Origin: CBFHSF01 sp965661055
GTDB taxonomy: Bacteria > Bacteroidota > Bacteroidia > Flavobacteriales > Schleiferiaceae
DNA length: 64,000 nt
Reading direction: 5' to 3'
Assembly (NCBI GenBank): GCA_965661055.1
Contig: CBFICS010000007.1
Coordinates: 1-64,000, forward strand
Shown: positions 42,569-50,218 of the stretch, piece after piece
Position numbering within the stretch: the first letter of the stretch is position 1
How the letters are laid out: every line of letters starts with the position of its first letter
Program-made: the position numbers and the translations under genes
The notes under the pieces: generated by a model
Told to the model about the DNA's origin: nothing
Databases searched by the model: none
Seen by the model: the letters and a program-made list of their open reading frames with translations, nothing else

Positions 42569-43924
42569 TTATTTATTGTAGACTTCGCTAGGATTTTTTA
42601 TACCTCTAAGTTCACAGAACTTATTGATAACCTCTGCGTGATGAGGTACCTTGTCAGCAAAGAATTTTACAATCTTAACTCTTTCTTCTTCAGTAGCTTC
42701 TAGTTGATTGAGAATATTGAAAAGGTGCATTTTCATGTGACCTTTTTGAATACCCGTAGTAGTCAAAGCTCTAAGGGCGGCAAAATTTTGTGCAAGTCCG
42801 CTGGCGGCAACAATTCCCATAAGCTTTTCAGCATTGGGGTAACCTAACATTTCATGAGCAAATTTCACCATAGGGTGAAGTCCTGTAAGGCCACCAATGG
42901 TACCTAGTGAAAGCGGCATTTCAATCCAAAATTTAAACTCGCCATTGTCTATGGTACAATGAGTTAAGCTACTATATTTTCCGCTTTTAGCTGCGTAGGT
43001 ATGGCCTGCAGCCTCAACCGCTCTAAAATCATTTCCTGTGGCAATGATTACCGCATCAATTCCATTAAATATTCCCTTGTTGTGGGTGGTAGCTCTGTAG
43101 GGTTCAATTTCTCCAATCTGAACCGCTCTGTGAAACTTATAAGCAAATTCTTCAGGTGTGATGTTGTTGCCATCAACCAACTGATCAATTTTACAAGATA
43201 CTTCTGCTTTTACAATACATTCTGGGGTGTAATTAGACAAAATACACATCACAATCTGAATGTTTTTCTCTTCATCAGTAAACAAGTCTGAAGCAGTAAT
43301 TTCTTCAGTCATCGATTTTGCAAACTGCTCTAAACAGCTATTGATGAAGTTAGCTCCCATTGAATCACAAGTTTCAAACTTCGCTTCAATTTGGAAGTAA
43401 CCCTCTAGGTCAGCCGTTTTGTCTACCAAGGCAATGTCAACAATGCCACCACCACGAGCTCTCATATTGGCGGTAATCGTTTCCGTCCCGCTTAACAAAG
43501 AACTTTTTAAGGTAGAATTGAAAAACGCATTTAGCTTTTCAGAATCTCCTTGGTACATGAAATGTACATGTCCGATTTTTTTGGTAGAAACAATAGTGGT
43601 TTTAAATCCACCTTTGTCTAACCAAAAGTTTGCAGCCTTTGAAGCTGCTGCAACCACTGAGCTTTCTTCAATAGCCATGGGCAGAGCAAAAAGCTCACCG
43701 TCGATTAAAAAGTTAGGTGCTACACCAAAAGGCAAATAGTAGTTGGTGATGGTGTTTTCAATAAAGTCATCATGAAGTTTTTGCCTTTTTGGGTCATCAT
43801 GAAGATAGGTTGCTAAAGTTTCTCTGGCTGCCTCTGAATTTTCAAAGAATTCATTGACTAACCATTCAATTTTTCCTTCTTTAGAAAGTTTTGAAAAACC
43901 TTTGATCGGAGTTCTATTTGCCAT
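42569..43924 (-). CDS. mvaA: Hydroxymethylglutaryl-CoA reductase, class II
   Basis: 451 residues from the ATG at 43924. EESSVVAAASKAANFW carries the catalytic Glu, NKGIFNGIDAVIIATGNDFRAV the catalytic Lys region and Asp, and QKGHMKMHLFNI the catalytic His. Length and motifs fit class II (mvaA-type) HMG-CoA reductase. In Flavobacteriia this enzyme is thought to serve isoprenoid synthesis through mevalonate; class II enzymes can also run in the degradative direction. The adjacent GHMP kinase supports the biosynthetic role. Confidence 0.92.
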   Translation of the reverse strand: MANRTPIKGFSKLSKEGKIEWLVNEFFENSEAARETLATYLHDDPKRQKLHDDFIENTITNYYLPFGVAPNFLIDGELFALPMAIEESSVVAAASKAANFWLDKGGFKTTIVSTKKIGHVHFMYQGDSEKLNAFFNSTLKSSLLSGTETITANMRARGGGIVDIALVDKTADLEGYFQIEAKFETCDSMGANFINSCLEQFAKSMTEEITASDLFTDEEKNIQIVMCILSNYTPECIVKAEVSCKIDQLVDGNNITPEEFAYKFHRAVQIGEIEPYRATTHNKGIFNGIDAVIIATGNDFRAVEAAGHTYAAKSGKYSSLTHCTIDNGEFKFWIEMPLSLGTIGGLTGLHPMVKFAHEMLGYPNAEKLMGIVAASGLAQNFAALRALTTTGIQKGHMKMHLFNILNQLEATEEERVKIVKFFADKVPHHAEVINKFCELRGIKNPSEVYNK

Positions 43925-44002
43925 AATCAAGTATTTGACTTACAAACGCTTTTAACTTCAATTTGTTTGAGCGTGGGTTTGTTAAATCTTTTTTAATCCC
44001 TG

Positions 44003-44010
44003 CAAAGGTA
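44003..44010 (-). promoter_or_regulatory. -7 box for HMG-CoA reductase
   Basis: The minus strand reads TACCTTTG just after the stop of the preceding gene, giving a leader of about 74 bases before the ATG at 43924. Confidence 0.55.
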
Positions 44011-44014
44011 GGTT

Positions 44015-44545
44015 TTATTGCAGTGCATTATTAAAAATTTCTACCATATCTCCATAGCTTCTATTTCCCATTCCTAAAAAAGGGTATTTTCTGGTTAAAT
44101 ACGGAAACGGTTTTTTGAGCTGGTTCAATTGTTGGTCGTAAATAATGAGACCGGTTATTCGGCTGTTTACGGTTTGGGTAAAGGCTGCTATGAACACTTT
44201 TTTTCCGGGGTCCATTACAATGGGAAGGTAATTAGAGTCAAAAATGAAATTTTGATAATTCCCTTTTGAGATGTCTAAGGCATTATTCGAATAAAAGAAG
44301 TACACCGGAGAAAAGTTGTACGCTGTTTCAAATGATGACATGATCAAATCATTTTCAATTTTTTGTTTGTTCTCAAGGTCTTTAGCTTCTTTTTCTTCAC
44401 CGTTTTTTAGTAAGTAATCAATTTGATTTTGAGAGGTTGAGAGCCTGACCAATAGAACCCCATTTTTTAATTCTGAAATAGCAGATTCTTGAGCCGTCAA
44501 AAGGTTGAAAGAAAGCAGGAGTAGGGCCAGTATTTTAAAATTCAT
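44015..44545 (-). CDS. Hypothetical secreted protein
   Basis: 176 residues from the ATG at 44545 (a GTG two codons upstream is possible). A signal peptide covers about residues 1-18 (MNFKILALLLLSFNLLTAQ). The mature part reads ELKNGVLLVRLSTSQNQIDYL and later FIFDSNYLPIVM and VFIAAFTQTVNSRITGLIIYD. I do not recognise a family. It overlaps the upstream PH-like gene by 11 bases and is the last of a three-gene unit. Confidence 0.75.
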   Translation of the reverse strand: MNFKILALLLLSFNLLTAQESAISELKNGVLLVRLSTSQNQIDYLLKNGEEKEAKDLENKQKIENDLIMSSFETAYNFSPVYFFYSNNALDISKGNYQNFIFDSNYLPIVMDPGKKVFIAAFTQTVNSRITGLIIYDQQLNQLKKPFPYLTRKYPFLGMGNRSYGDMVEIFNNALQ

Positions 44546-44984
44546 AACCACATGCTTTTAAGGTTTCTTTAGTTTTGGCCACTTCACCAATCCCAAGTAA
44601 GATTTTATTTCCTTGGTTTGTTTCAATCTGAAGGCCAATGGCGCCTGCGGTATTGTGCACCGAACCGTATTTTCTTGAAACTCTAAACCCATACCCAATA
44701 AAAGGATACCTAATAATTTCGAGTTTTTTTATGTCAGCTTTTTCAAGCCTAGTGTAATTTTTTTGGAGTGGTTTCCACCTAAATGAAATCGCCTCAGGTT
44801 CAATTTTATATTGAAGGATTGTTGAATAAATAAAAATTATTATGGCAAGAATAAGGATGCTAAACACGACCAGTCTCATTGAGTTTTCATTCTGAGAAAG
44901 TCCACCGTAGGTAGTTAATATCAAAATGGGGACTAACAAGAAAAGCCAACCTTTTGAAAATTTTTGAGAAAACAATTGGGTCAT
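44535..44984 (-). CDS. Membrane protein with PH-like domain
   Basis: 149 residues. Two hydrophobic helices (about 12-30 and 38-58) are followed by a beta-rich domain (YKIEPEAISFRWKPLQKNYTRLEKADIKKLEIIRYP...) of the bacterial PH-like type. The late motif GSVHNTAGAIGLQIETNQGNKILLG also resembles such domains. Function unknown. Its start overlaps the GNAT gene end (ATGA) and its end overlaps the secreted protein gene, so the three are coupled. Confidence 0.72.
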   Translation of the reverse strand: MTQLFSQKFSKGWLFLLVPILILTTYGGLSQNENSMRLVVFSILILAIIIFIYSTILQYKIEPEAISFRWKPLQKNYTRLEKADIKKLEIIRYPFIGYGFRVSRKYGSVHNTAGAIGLQIETNQGNKILLGIGEVAKTKETLKACGYEF

Positions 44985-45517
44985 ACTTTATTGATTTTAA
45001 AAAGGCCTCCTAATTCAGTATGATCAAAAGCCTCATTTTTCACTTTGGTTAAACCACATTTTTCTAACACGGCAACGCTTGCTTTGTTTCGCAAGTCTGC
45101 CCGACCAATAATTGAAGTTATGTTCGTGTTGGCCCATGCCCAAAAGATTGAGGCGAAACAAGCTTCAGTGGCATGGCCATTGCCCCAATGCTCTTCAAAA
45201 AACCTAAACCCAACATCTGTTTGTCCATCTTCATGGTGCTTGAGTCCGCACCAACCAATTAATTGGTCCGTTGATTTTAGAATCACTCCCCAACGACCGT
45301 AACCGAAGTTTTCATAATGATTATAGTTATGCAAGAACTTTTCCGCCTCTTCTAGTGAAGAAAACGGAGGGTCACCGGTATACTTAATTACGTTGGGATT
45401 ATTATTTAAGTCAAAGGCAAATTGTGCGTCTTCTGGTGTCAACTCTCTTAACCAAAGTCTTCGGGTTTCAATAGGGGTGGTGGCCCTCATGTTTTGGATG
45501 GTGTTTTGAGTGTTCAT
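44981..45517 (-). CDS. GNAT-family N-acetyltransferase (RimJ/RimL-type)
   Basis: 178 residues; the ATG at 45517 is used, with another at 45490. ETRRLWLRELTPEDAQFAFDLNNNP and GWCGLKHHEDGQTDVGFRFFEEHWGNGHATEA are the GNAT acetyl-CoA-binding motif A region (G-x-A-T-E-A), and AVLEKCGL ends the fold. It acetylates an amine, for example a protein N-terminus or small molecule. It is first in a unit with a PH-like membrane protein and a secreted unknown. Confidence 0.85.
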   Translation of the reverse strand: MNTQNTIQNMRATTPIETRRLWLRELTPEDAQFAFDLNNNPNVIKYTGDPPFSSLEEAEKFLHNYNHYENFGYGRWGVILKSTDQLIGWCGLKHHEDGQTDVGFRFFEEHWGNGHATEACFASIFWAWANTNITSIIGRADLRNKASVAVLEKCGLTKVKNEAFDHTELGGLFKINKV

Positions 45518-45587
45518 TATTTCCCTTTAGCATTAAAGGTTAAAAGTAATATTTAATGAATATACACAATCTGTAAATTTTTGACAT

Positions 45588-45616
45588 AAAAAAACCGGAA
45601 GCATTGCTTCCGGTTT
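45588..45616 (-). terminator. Terminator downstream of the RRM gene
   Basis: An 11-bp stem (AAACCGGAAGC, loop ATT, GCTTCCGGTTT) is followed on the minus strand by a long T run. It lies about 100 bases after the RNA-binding protein stop, so the transcript has a long 3' tail. Confidence 0.8.
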
Positions 45617-45713
45617 CTTCAATCAGCCTTGTTCTTCTCAGGACATTTATATTATACAATAAAACGTACGTTCATAGACAAATGCTGTGCGAATTACAAT
45701 TGGTTTCCCAATT

Positions 45714-45962
45714 CTAGCGCTGCTTTTCAATAGCAACGTTTACACGTAATTCACGACCGTTTAATTCAGTGCCATTGAGGTTTTCAATAGCAGTGTTGCC
45801 TTCGTTGTCATCAGACATTACAACGAAACCGAATCCACGACTTCTACCAGTTTCACGATCAGTGATGATACGTGCAGATTCTACGTTTCCGAAAGCTTCA
45901 AAAGCACGGGATAATTCGTCTTCGCTTAAGCGAAAAGAAAGGTTCCCAACAAAAATGTTCAT
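45714..45962 (-). CDS. RRM-type RNA-binding protein
   Basis: 82 residues, a single RNA recognition motif with almost nothing else. RNP2 is IFVGNLSF at the start and RNP1 is RGFGFVVM. Such short RRM proteins are common in Bacteroidota and cyanobacteria, where some are cold-induced. It should bind single-stranded RNA in the cytoplasm. A TAnnTTTG box lies 26 bases upstream and a terminator about 100 bases downstream, so it is a single-gene unit. Confidence 0.93.
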   Translation of the reverse strand: MNIFVGNLSFRLSEDELSRAFEAFGNVESARIITDRETGRSRGFGFVVMSDDNEGNTAIENLNGTELNGRELRVNVAIEKQR

Positions 45963-45988
45963 AGTAACAAAATAAATAATTCAAGGCA

Positions 45989-45996
45989 CAAAGGTA
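45989..45996 (-). promoter_or_regulatory. -7 box for the RRM protein
   Basis: The minus strand reads TACCTTTG, 26 bases before the ATG at 45962. Confidence 0.6.
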
Positions 45997-46042
45997 AGCT
46001 TAAAAACAACAGGTTTTAATTTATCATGTAAACTTTGTGTTT

Positions 46043-46501
46043 TTAAATCATTGATTTAATAAGAATAATCATTGGAACTAGGGCTGAGAGCAAGTATAGC
46101 CTTTGTGTACTGTCTCTAAAATAAATTGCTTGACGGTATGCTTTTGGGAAATTGAGGATAATCCAGACGATAAAAGCCTCGATTAATCCAATGATTGAGA
46201 TGATATTTTCACTATCTAAACCTAAAACGACCAAACTAATAGCAATGACTAGGGTGCTAAATGCAAGTCCAGAGAAAATCATTCTGATTAAATCTTTGCC
46301 TCCAATGCGTTTGTAAATATCAAACCGCAATGCGTTTTTGATTGACAATCTGAGCAATAAAGGCATGGTAGCGTAGAAGTAAAAAGAAGCTAAAAAACTA
46401 GTAGAAGTGATAACTACCACTTTAAAAGCTTCGTAGTTAATGAGAACTCCCACGATGGAAATAGCCCAAAAAGCCACAAAGGCTTTCTCTATATTTTTCA
46501 T
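46043..46501 (-). CDS. Hypothetical four-helix membrane protein
   Basis: 152 residues with about four hydrophobic helices (residues 8-26, 34-52, 73-95, 99-118) and a short last segment. A basic loop (KNALRFDIYKRIGGKD) sits between helices two and three. No family is recognised. It is six bases after an outer-membrane beta-barrel gene on the same strand and is last in that unit. Confidence 0.72.
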   Translation of the reverse strand: MKNIEKAFVAFWAISIVGVLINYEAFKVVVITSTSFLASFYFYATMPLLLRLSIKNALRFDIYKRIGGKDLIRMIFSGLAFSTLVIAISLVVLGLDSENIISIIGLIEAFIVWIILNFPKAYRQAIYFRDSTQRLYLLSALVPMIILIKSMI

Positions 46502-46507
46502 TTTTTG

Positions 46508-47116
46508 TTAGTAAGTAGGAATAGTATATCCTAAATGAAGACTAAAGTATTGAATAGAAGAGATAGGCAAAATGTCAAAGTTTTGAGGATTGTATGAATA
46601 CCTAATACCCACATCAATAAATTGTCTTCTGGCCACATCTAAAGAAATCAACGCACCTATTTGAGGTCTCGCTACAAAACCCCAAGAGCTTTCGCTGATT
46701 TCGTAATGGCTAAAGTAAAGGCTTTGATCAGAATATGACATCCCTAAACTAAGACCAGCGTACGGAATTATTGATCCGTCTGTGGGTAAGAAATAATCGG
46801 CTCTAATACTTAAAGGAACATTGTGGCTGTACGTATATAAATCAGTGGTAATTGCACCGTGGTCTAGTTGGTAGGTTGACCTTTCAACGTATTCTGAAAA
46901 TGAATTCCAACCAAACTCAAACCCCAAGTACAATTGGTTGTTTATGGGGTATTGGTATCTAAATCCACCACCCCACCAACTGGTGTTGTCTGCGATGATA
47001 TCGCTGCCAACGGGAATACTAGGTTCGTAATAAAAACTAAAGTATCTTGAGAAATTCTGGCCATTAGTGGTGAATGCTCCTAGAACTATGATAAATGTGA
47101 TTATTTGCTTTTTCAT
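46508..47116 (-). CDS. Outer-membrane beta-barrel protein
   Basis: 202 residues, signal peptide about 1-19 (ending TTNGQ). Alternating aromatic strands (YFSFYYEPSIPVGSD, WWGGGFRYQYPI, LYLGFEFGWNSFSEY, FIDVGIRYSYNPQ) and the terminal YFSLHLGYTIPTY fit a small beta-barrel of the OmpW/porin-like 'outer membrane beta-barrel' families. It has no plug domain. Probable job: envelope structure or small-solute channel; substrate unknown. It follows the DUF4136 lipoprotein gene closely. Confidence 0.78.
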   Translation of the reverse strand: MKKQIITFIIVLGAFTTNGQNFSRYFSFYYEPSIPVGSDIIADNTSWWGGGFRYQYPINNQLYLGFEFGWNSFSEYVERSTYQLDHGAITTDLYTYSHNVPLSIRADYFLPTDGSIIPYAGLSLGMSYSDQSLYFSHYEISESSWGFVARPQIGALISLDVARRQFIDVGIRYSYNPQNFDILPISSIQYFSLHLGYTIPTY

Positions 47117-47127
47117 GATAGCTGTAA

Positions 47128-47763
47128 TTAAGGTAGGTTAGTGATGTAAGGACTTTGCGTGAAAGCCTGGTCAGTTGCTTTTACCGTTTCACTGACCGCC
47201 GTGGATCCTTTGTAAACACTACCAATTACTGCATTCCAAAGAACCGTAATTTGGTTGTTTTGCATGTTCTTTACGTCTAGTAATTCAATAACTATCGTGC
47301 CCGTACTGTATGCGTAGGTTGAGTATCCTGGATACCAATATCCGCAACCTGGACATCCCCAATATCCACCCCCAGGGTAGCCCGGGTAACCCCACCAATA
47401 TCCTGGGTAATAATAATCAGTGTATATCTGAAGGTTCTTTATTAGGGTTACTGGAATTCCAATATCTGCTGAATCTTTATCAGCTACTTGAACATAACCC
47501 CTTGCGGTCATGTTTTTAGCAAGGTTGTCAAGAATTTTGTTGGCATCTGGACCCGTTAATGAGTTTCCGTCACCGGGTTTATCTGAGGCAACAATGATTG
47601 AATCAGGTATGAAAAAAGTATTGTATTGTTTAAAGTCAGAACTAGGTGCATAATGGGTCGCGACATAAAATTCCGACGAAAGTCGCGCAGTATTCGGTAA
47701 TTTTGTGCAACTTGCTATCACCAAACTAGTAAGAGAAATGGTAAGTAATTGAATTGCTTTCAT
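47128..47763 (-). CDS. DUF4136-family lipoprotein with Gly/Tyr/Trp-rich segment
   Basis: 211 residues. The lipobox VIASC gives Cys19. The body (SDFKQYNTFFIPD; LAKNMTARGYVQVADKDSADIGI) fits DUF4136. In the middle, about residues 115-150 are PGYWWGYPGYPGGGYWG-like repeats with two cysteines, then the fold resumes (TGTIVIELLDVKNMQNNQ). DUF4136 proteins are lipoproteins of unknown function, common in Bacteroidota. It probably sits at the outer membrane. It is divergent from the + strand beta-barrel gene. Confidence 0.82.
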   Translation of the reverse strand: MKAIQLLTISLTSLVIASCTKLPNTARLSSEFYVATHYAPSSDFKQYNTFFIPDSIIVASDKPGDGNSLTGPDANKILDNLAKNMTARGYVQVADKDSADIGIPVTLIKNLQIYTDYYYPGYWWGYPGYPGGGYWGCPGCGYWYPGYSTYAYSTGTIVIELLDVKNMQNNQITVLWNAVIGSVYKGSTAVSETVKATDQAFTQSPYITNLP

Positions 47764-47812
47764 AGTTTTCTATCTGTTTTGAAAAGTAAAAGTACATTAA
47801 AAAATATTCTTT

Positions 47813-48421
47813 ATGCGACTTAAGTTAGTGGTTTTAATCTTAACCGTTTTTTCAAGTTTTCAGGCTTTTTCTCAATTCGGACTTCATTATACTCAAGGAT
47901 ATGTTTTTGGAAACAATGTTCCTGTATACGGAGGTAGGATTTATTTGAACGAAACCTCCTCTCAAGAAGTCACAGGACTTATGCGCGTGGGTAGAGATAA
48001 TGCTGTTGGGTTTAGCTACACATGGCAAAATATGGACGCAAGAGAGGATTATTTTAACGGGGTCGGAAATGGAACGACTCGGCTGACTTGGCATTATTAC
48101 CAACTTAATTTTCAAAGGTATTACCGCCATGTGGGATCGAGAATTGAGCCGTATGCAGCCGGAAAACTAGGACTTGTCTTTATCGATAATAAGGAGTTTA
48201 ACGCAAGAGATTACACCTATTTTACAGTGGGTGTTGATTTAGGATGTAGACTCTACTTGACCGAAAAATTCGGGCTTTCTGCAGCTGCCCAACTAATGAT
48301 GCCGGTTCAAGGGGTAGGAGGAGCTATTTTTGTTGGCTCTGGAGGAGCAGGTGTGGGCGTGAACGGATATTCGTCCATCGCCCAATTCTGCTTTAATATT
48401 GGAGGCTTCTTCCAACTGTAA
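47813..48421 (+). CDS. Outer-membrane beta-barrel protein
   Basis: 202 residues with a signal peptide (about 1-22, ending QAFSQ). Short strands with Tyr, Gly and Phe (FGLHYTQGYVFGNNVPVYGGRI; YYQLNFQRYYRHVGSRIEPYAAGKLGLVFI; YFTVGVDLGCRLYLTEKFGLSAAAQL) and a C-terminal FCFNIGGFFQL fit an outer-membrane barrel. It is the only + strand gene in the 39-51.7 kb minus-strand run and faces a DUF4136 gene on each side. Function unknown. Confidence 0.75.
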   Translation: MRLKLVVLILTVFSSFQAFSQFGLHYTQGYVFGNNVPVYGGRIYLNETSSQEVTGLMRVGRDNAVGFSYTWQNMDAREDYFNGVGNGTTRLTWHYYQLNFQRYYRHVGSRIEPYAAGKLGLVFIDNKEFNARDYTYFTVGVDLGCRLYLTEKFGLSAAAQLMMPVQGVGGAIFVGSGGAGVGVNGYSSIAQFCFNIGGFFQL

Positions 48422-48431
48422 TTTCAGAAAC

Positions 48432-49064
48432 CTATTTTTCTTTTTTTAGAAGTCCTAGCCTGTCTAGTTCTTCAGATATTACCGCGGCGTATTCTCTAGA
48501 AAATGATTCGGCTGAACTGGGGTCAGTGGTTTCTGATTGACCGGCCCAAATCAATTTGTTTTGTTTTAAATCATACAATCTAGCTTCTAAGAAAAACTGG
48601 GTAGTTGTGGTATAATACCCTGGTTCATTAACCATGTAGTAACTATTGTAATAATAACCACCCCAACCTCCATAATATCCATAGGGAGAATAAGAGGTGC
48701 CCGGGACGTATTTTGTTTGTTCATTAACATCTAACAGTGATATGGTAAGAACACTTTCAATGCCTTCTGATTTCATTTTTTCTACCGACGCGGTAAGTTC
48801 TTCTTTGGTCGGCTTGTGGTCAGGCCCAAAATAATCATACCCCTTCTTTGAAGATACCTTTTTTCTGCTCATAGCCTCTTCAATTGCGTTTTCAAAAGTG
48901 ATTTGATAATCCGCTCTATCAGTAATACCTGTGATTAGTATATGGCTTTGTGCTGTTTTTTCGGCATCGGGATTTGACCAGGTGGCTACCAAATGAGTGT
49001 TGGTACACGCTGAAATGAAAAATCCTCCAATAATTGCTAGGACAGTTTTAATAAATTTATTCAT
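48432..49064 (-). CDS. DUF4136-like lipoprotein with Tyr/Gly-rich segment
   Basis: 210 residues. The lipobox FISAC gives Cys20 in a clear lipoprotein signal. The mature part (ATWSNPDAEKTAQSHILITGITDRADYQITFENAIEEAM) has a DUF4136-like outline, with a Tyr/Gly-rich segment (YGYYGGWGGYYYNSYYMV) near residues 125-145, then an aromatic strand (FFLEARLYDLKQNKLIWAGQSET). It is analogous to the DUF4136 protein encoded at 47128-47763, though the two are not near-identical. It is two bases before a DUF4412-like gene. Confidence 0.78.
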   Translation of the reverse strand: MNKFIKTVLAIIGGFFISACTNTHLVATWSNPDAEKTAQSHILITGITDRADYQITFENAIEEAMSRKKVSSKKGYDYFGPDHKPTKEELTASVEKMKSEGIESVLTISLLDVNEQTKYVPGTSYSPYGYYGGWGGYYYNSYYMVNEPGYYTTTTQFFLEARLYDLKQNKLIWAGQSETTDPSSAESFSREYAAVISEELDRLGLLKKEK

Positions 49065-49065
49065 A

Positions 49066-49743
49066 TTACATTCCTCCTCCTGCGTTTTTTAATTCAGTAA
49101 AAGTCATAACGTTAGCCCCAGCAGGGATTTCTAAATTAAAGTCAGATTCTTTAGCTTCCTTTACTGATTTTGCCGTCATAACCATTGGCATTTCTCCCGT
49201 CATGATTTCCATTTCTAATGGAAAACCATCAAGGTTTTTGTACATGCTCGTCATTTCACTATTCAAGTTTTCTGGCTTAATCTTATCAGTATACCACACC
49301 ATAACAGCGGTGTTGTCTCCTGATTTAATTTTGGCTCTTTTACACTTGTAGCCTAAGATTTTCTTTTCGCCTGGTAGTTCTTCAATTTCTTGTGACTCTT
49401 TAGAAGCTTCTTTTTCTAACTCCTTATATTCTTCGGCACTAATAGTTGCAGCCGTAACCTGTCCCATCATTGAAGTAATCATTAATCCTTCCCCTTTTTC
49501 GCCATCCATAAACATGTTCAAAGACATAAGGCTACCCATGGCCATGTCTAATGAAACTTTTTGCTTCATAAAGGCAAGGTTTAAGGTTGATCCGTCTAAC
49601 ATGGCTAGTTGGGCTGCATTGCTTTCATCAGCTATGAATTCAATTTCGTACGTAATGGAAACGTTTTTTTTCTGAGCAAAAGCCTGAGTTCCAAAAAGGA
49701 ATAGTCCGGCTAAAAGTAAAACTGATGTGAATTTAATTTTCAT
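49066..49743 (-). CDS. DUF4412-like secreted protein
   Basis: 225 residues with a signal peptide (about 1-23, ending QAFAQ). The body (ITYEIEFIADESNAAQLAMLDG; GLMITSMMGQ; EKKILGYKCKRAKIKSGDNTAVMVWYTDKI) resembles DUF4412 or GLPGLI-like families: a lipid-binding-type beta fold with a K-C-K turn after G-Y. Met-rich segments (MEIMTGEMPMVMTAKS) are notable. It should lie in the periplasm. It follows the SnoaL-like lipoprotein gene with an 11-base overlap. Confidence 0.75.
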   Translation of the reverse strand: MKIKFTSVLLLAGLFLFGTQAFAQKKNVSITYEIEFIADESNAAQLAMLDGSTLNLAFMKQKVSLDMAMGSLMSLNMFMDGEKGEGLMITSMMGQVTAATISAEEYKELEKEASKESQEIEELPGEKKILGYKCKRAKIKSGDNTAVMVWYTDKIKPENLNSEMTSMYKNLDGFPLEMEIMTGEMPMVMTAKSVKEAKESDFNLEIPAGANVMTFTELKNAGGGM

Positions 49744-50218
49744 CTGATAGTGTTTTTAATGAATCTATTTGCGTTACTAAGTTATTAACTAATTGGTTTG
49801 GAACCGCTATGGACAATATATATTGATCAATTTTCCATACGTTGTCAGACTTTAGTAATACTCCGGTTCCTCTTAAGGGGCCAAGGTGATCGGTGTCAAT
49901 TTCTTCTTCAAACCAACAAACGGTTTTTTCGGGATTATAGCGAAGACTTCTGGCATAAGGTTTAAAATCCCAAGCGCTGCCTCTTTCAAAAAAAGGGCTT
50001 GACCATTTTCTGAATTCTATGGCCGTCCATCTTTCCGTTTGATCCGTTCCCATGAAAATGGAGCTATCTGAGTAGAAATAACTAAAATACTTTTCTTCAT
50101 TGGCTTGAGAGGCCGCAAGGTGCCAATTGTTCAAAACCTCCTCGGGAGGAGGACTGCTTTCTCCGCGACAACCTGCCAATAAAACGATGGCGAAAAATAT
50201 AAAAATTCTATTTATCAT
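49733..50218 (-). CDS. Lipoprotein with SnoaL/NTF2-like domain
   Basis: 161 residues from the ATG at 50218, chosen because MINRIFIFFAIVLLAGC is a lipoprotein signal (Cys17); longer upstream frames lie inside the helicase gene. The rest (VLNNWHLAASQANEEKYFSYFYSDSSIFMGTDQTERW) is a SnoaL/DUF4440-like cone fold, possibly binding a small ligand. The catalytic role is unknown. The start overlaps the DEAD-box stop by 11 bases. Confidence 0.82.
   Translation of the reverse strand: MINRIFIFFAIVLLAGCRGESSPPPEEVLNNWHLAASQANEEKYFSYFYSDSSIFMGTDQTERWTAIEFRKWSSPFFERGSAWDFKPYARSLRYNPEKTVCWFEEEIDTDHLGPLRGTGVLLKSDNVWKIDQYILSIAVPNQLVNNLVTQIDSLKTLSDEN

Noticed and set aside
47420..47465. Tandem repeat array in the DUF4136 lipoprotein
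   Set aside because: The Gly/Tyr/Trp-rich stretch is short and degenerate at DNA level, so it is a biased loop and not a repeat array.
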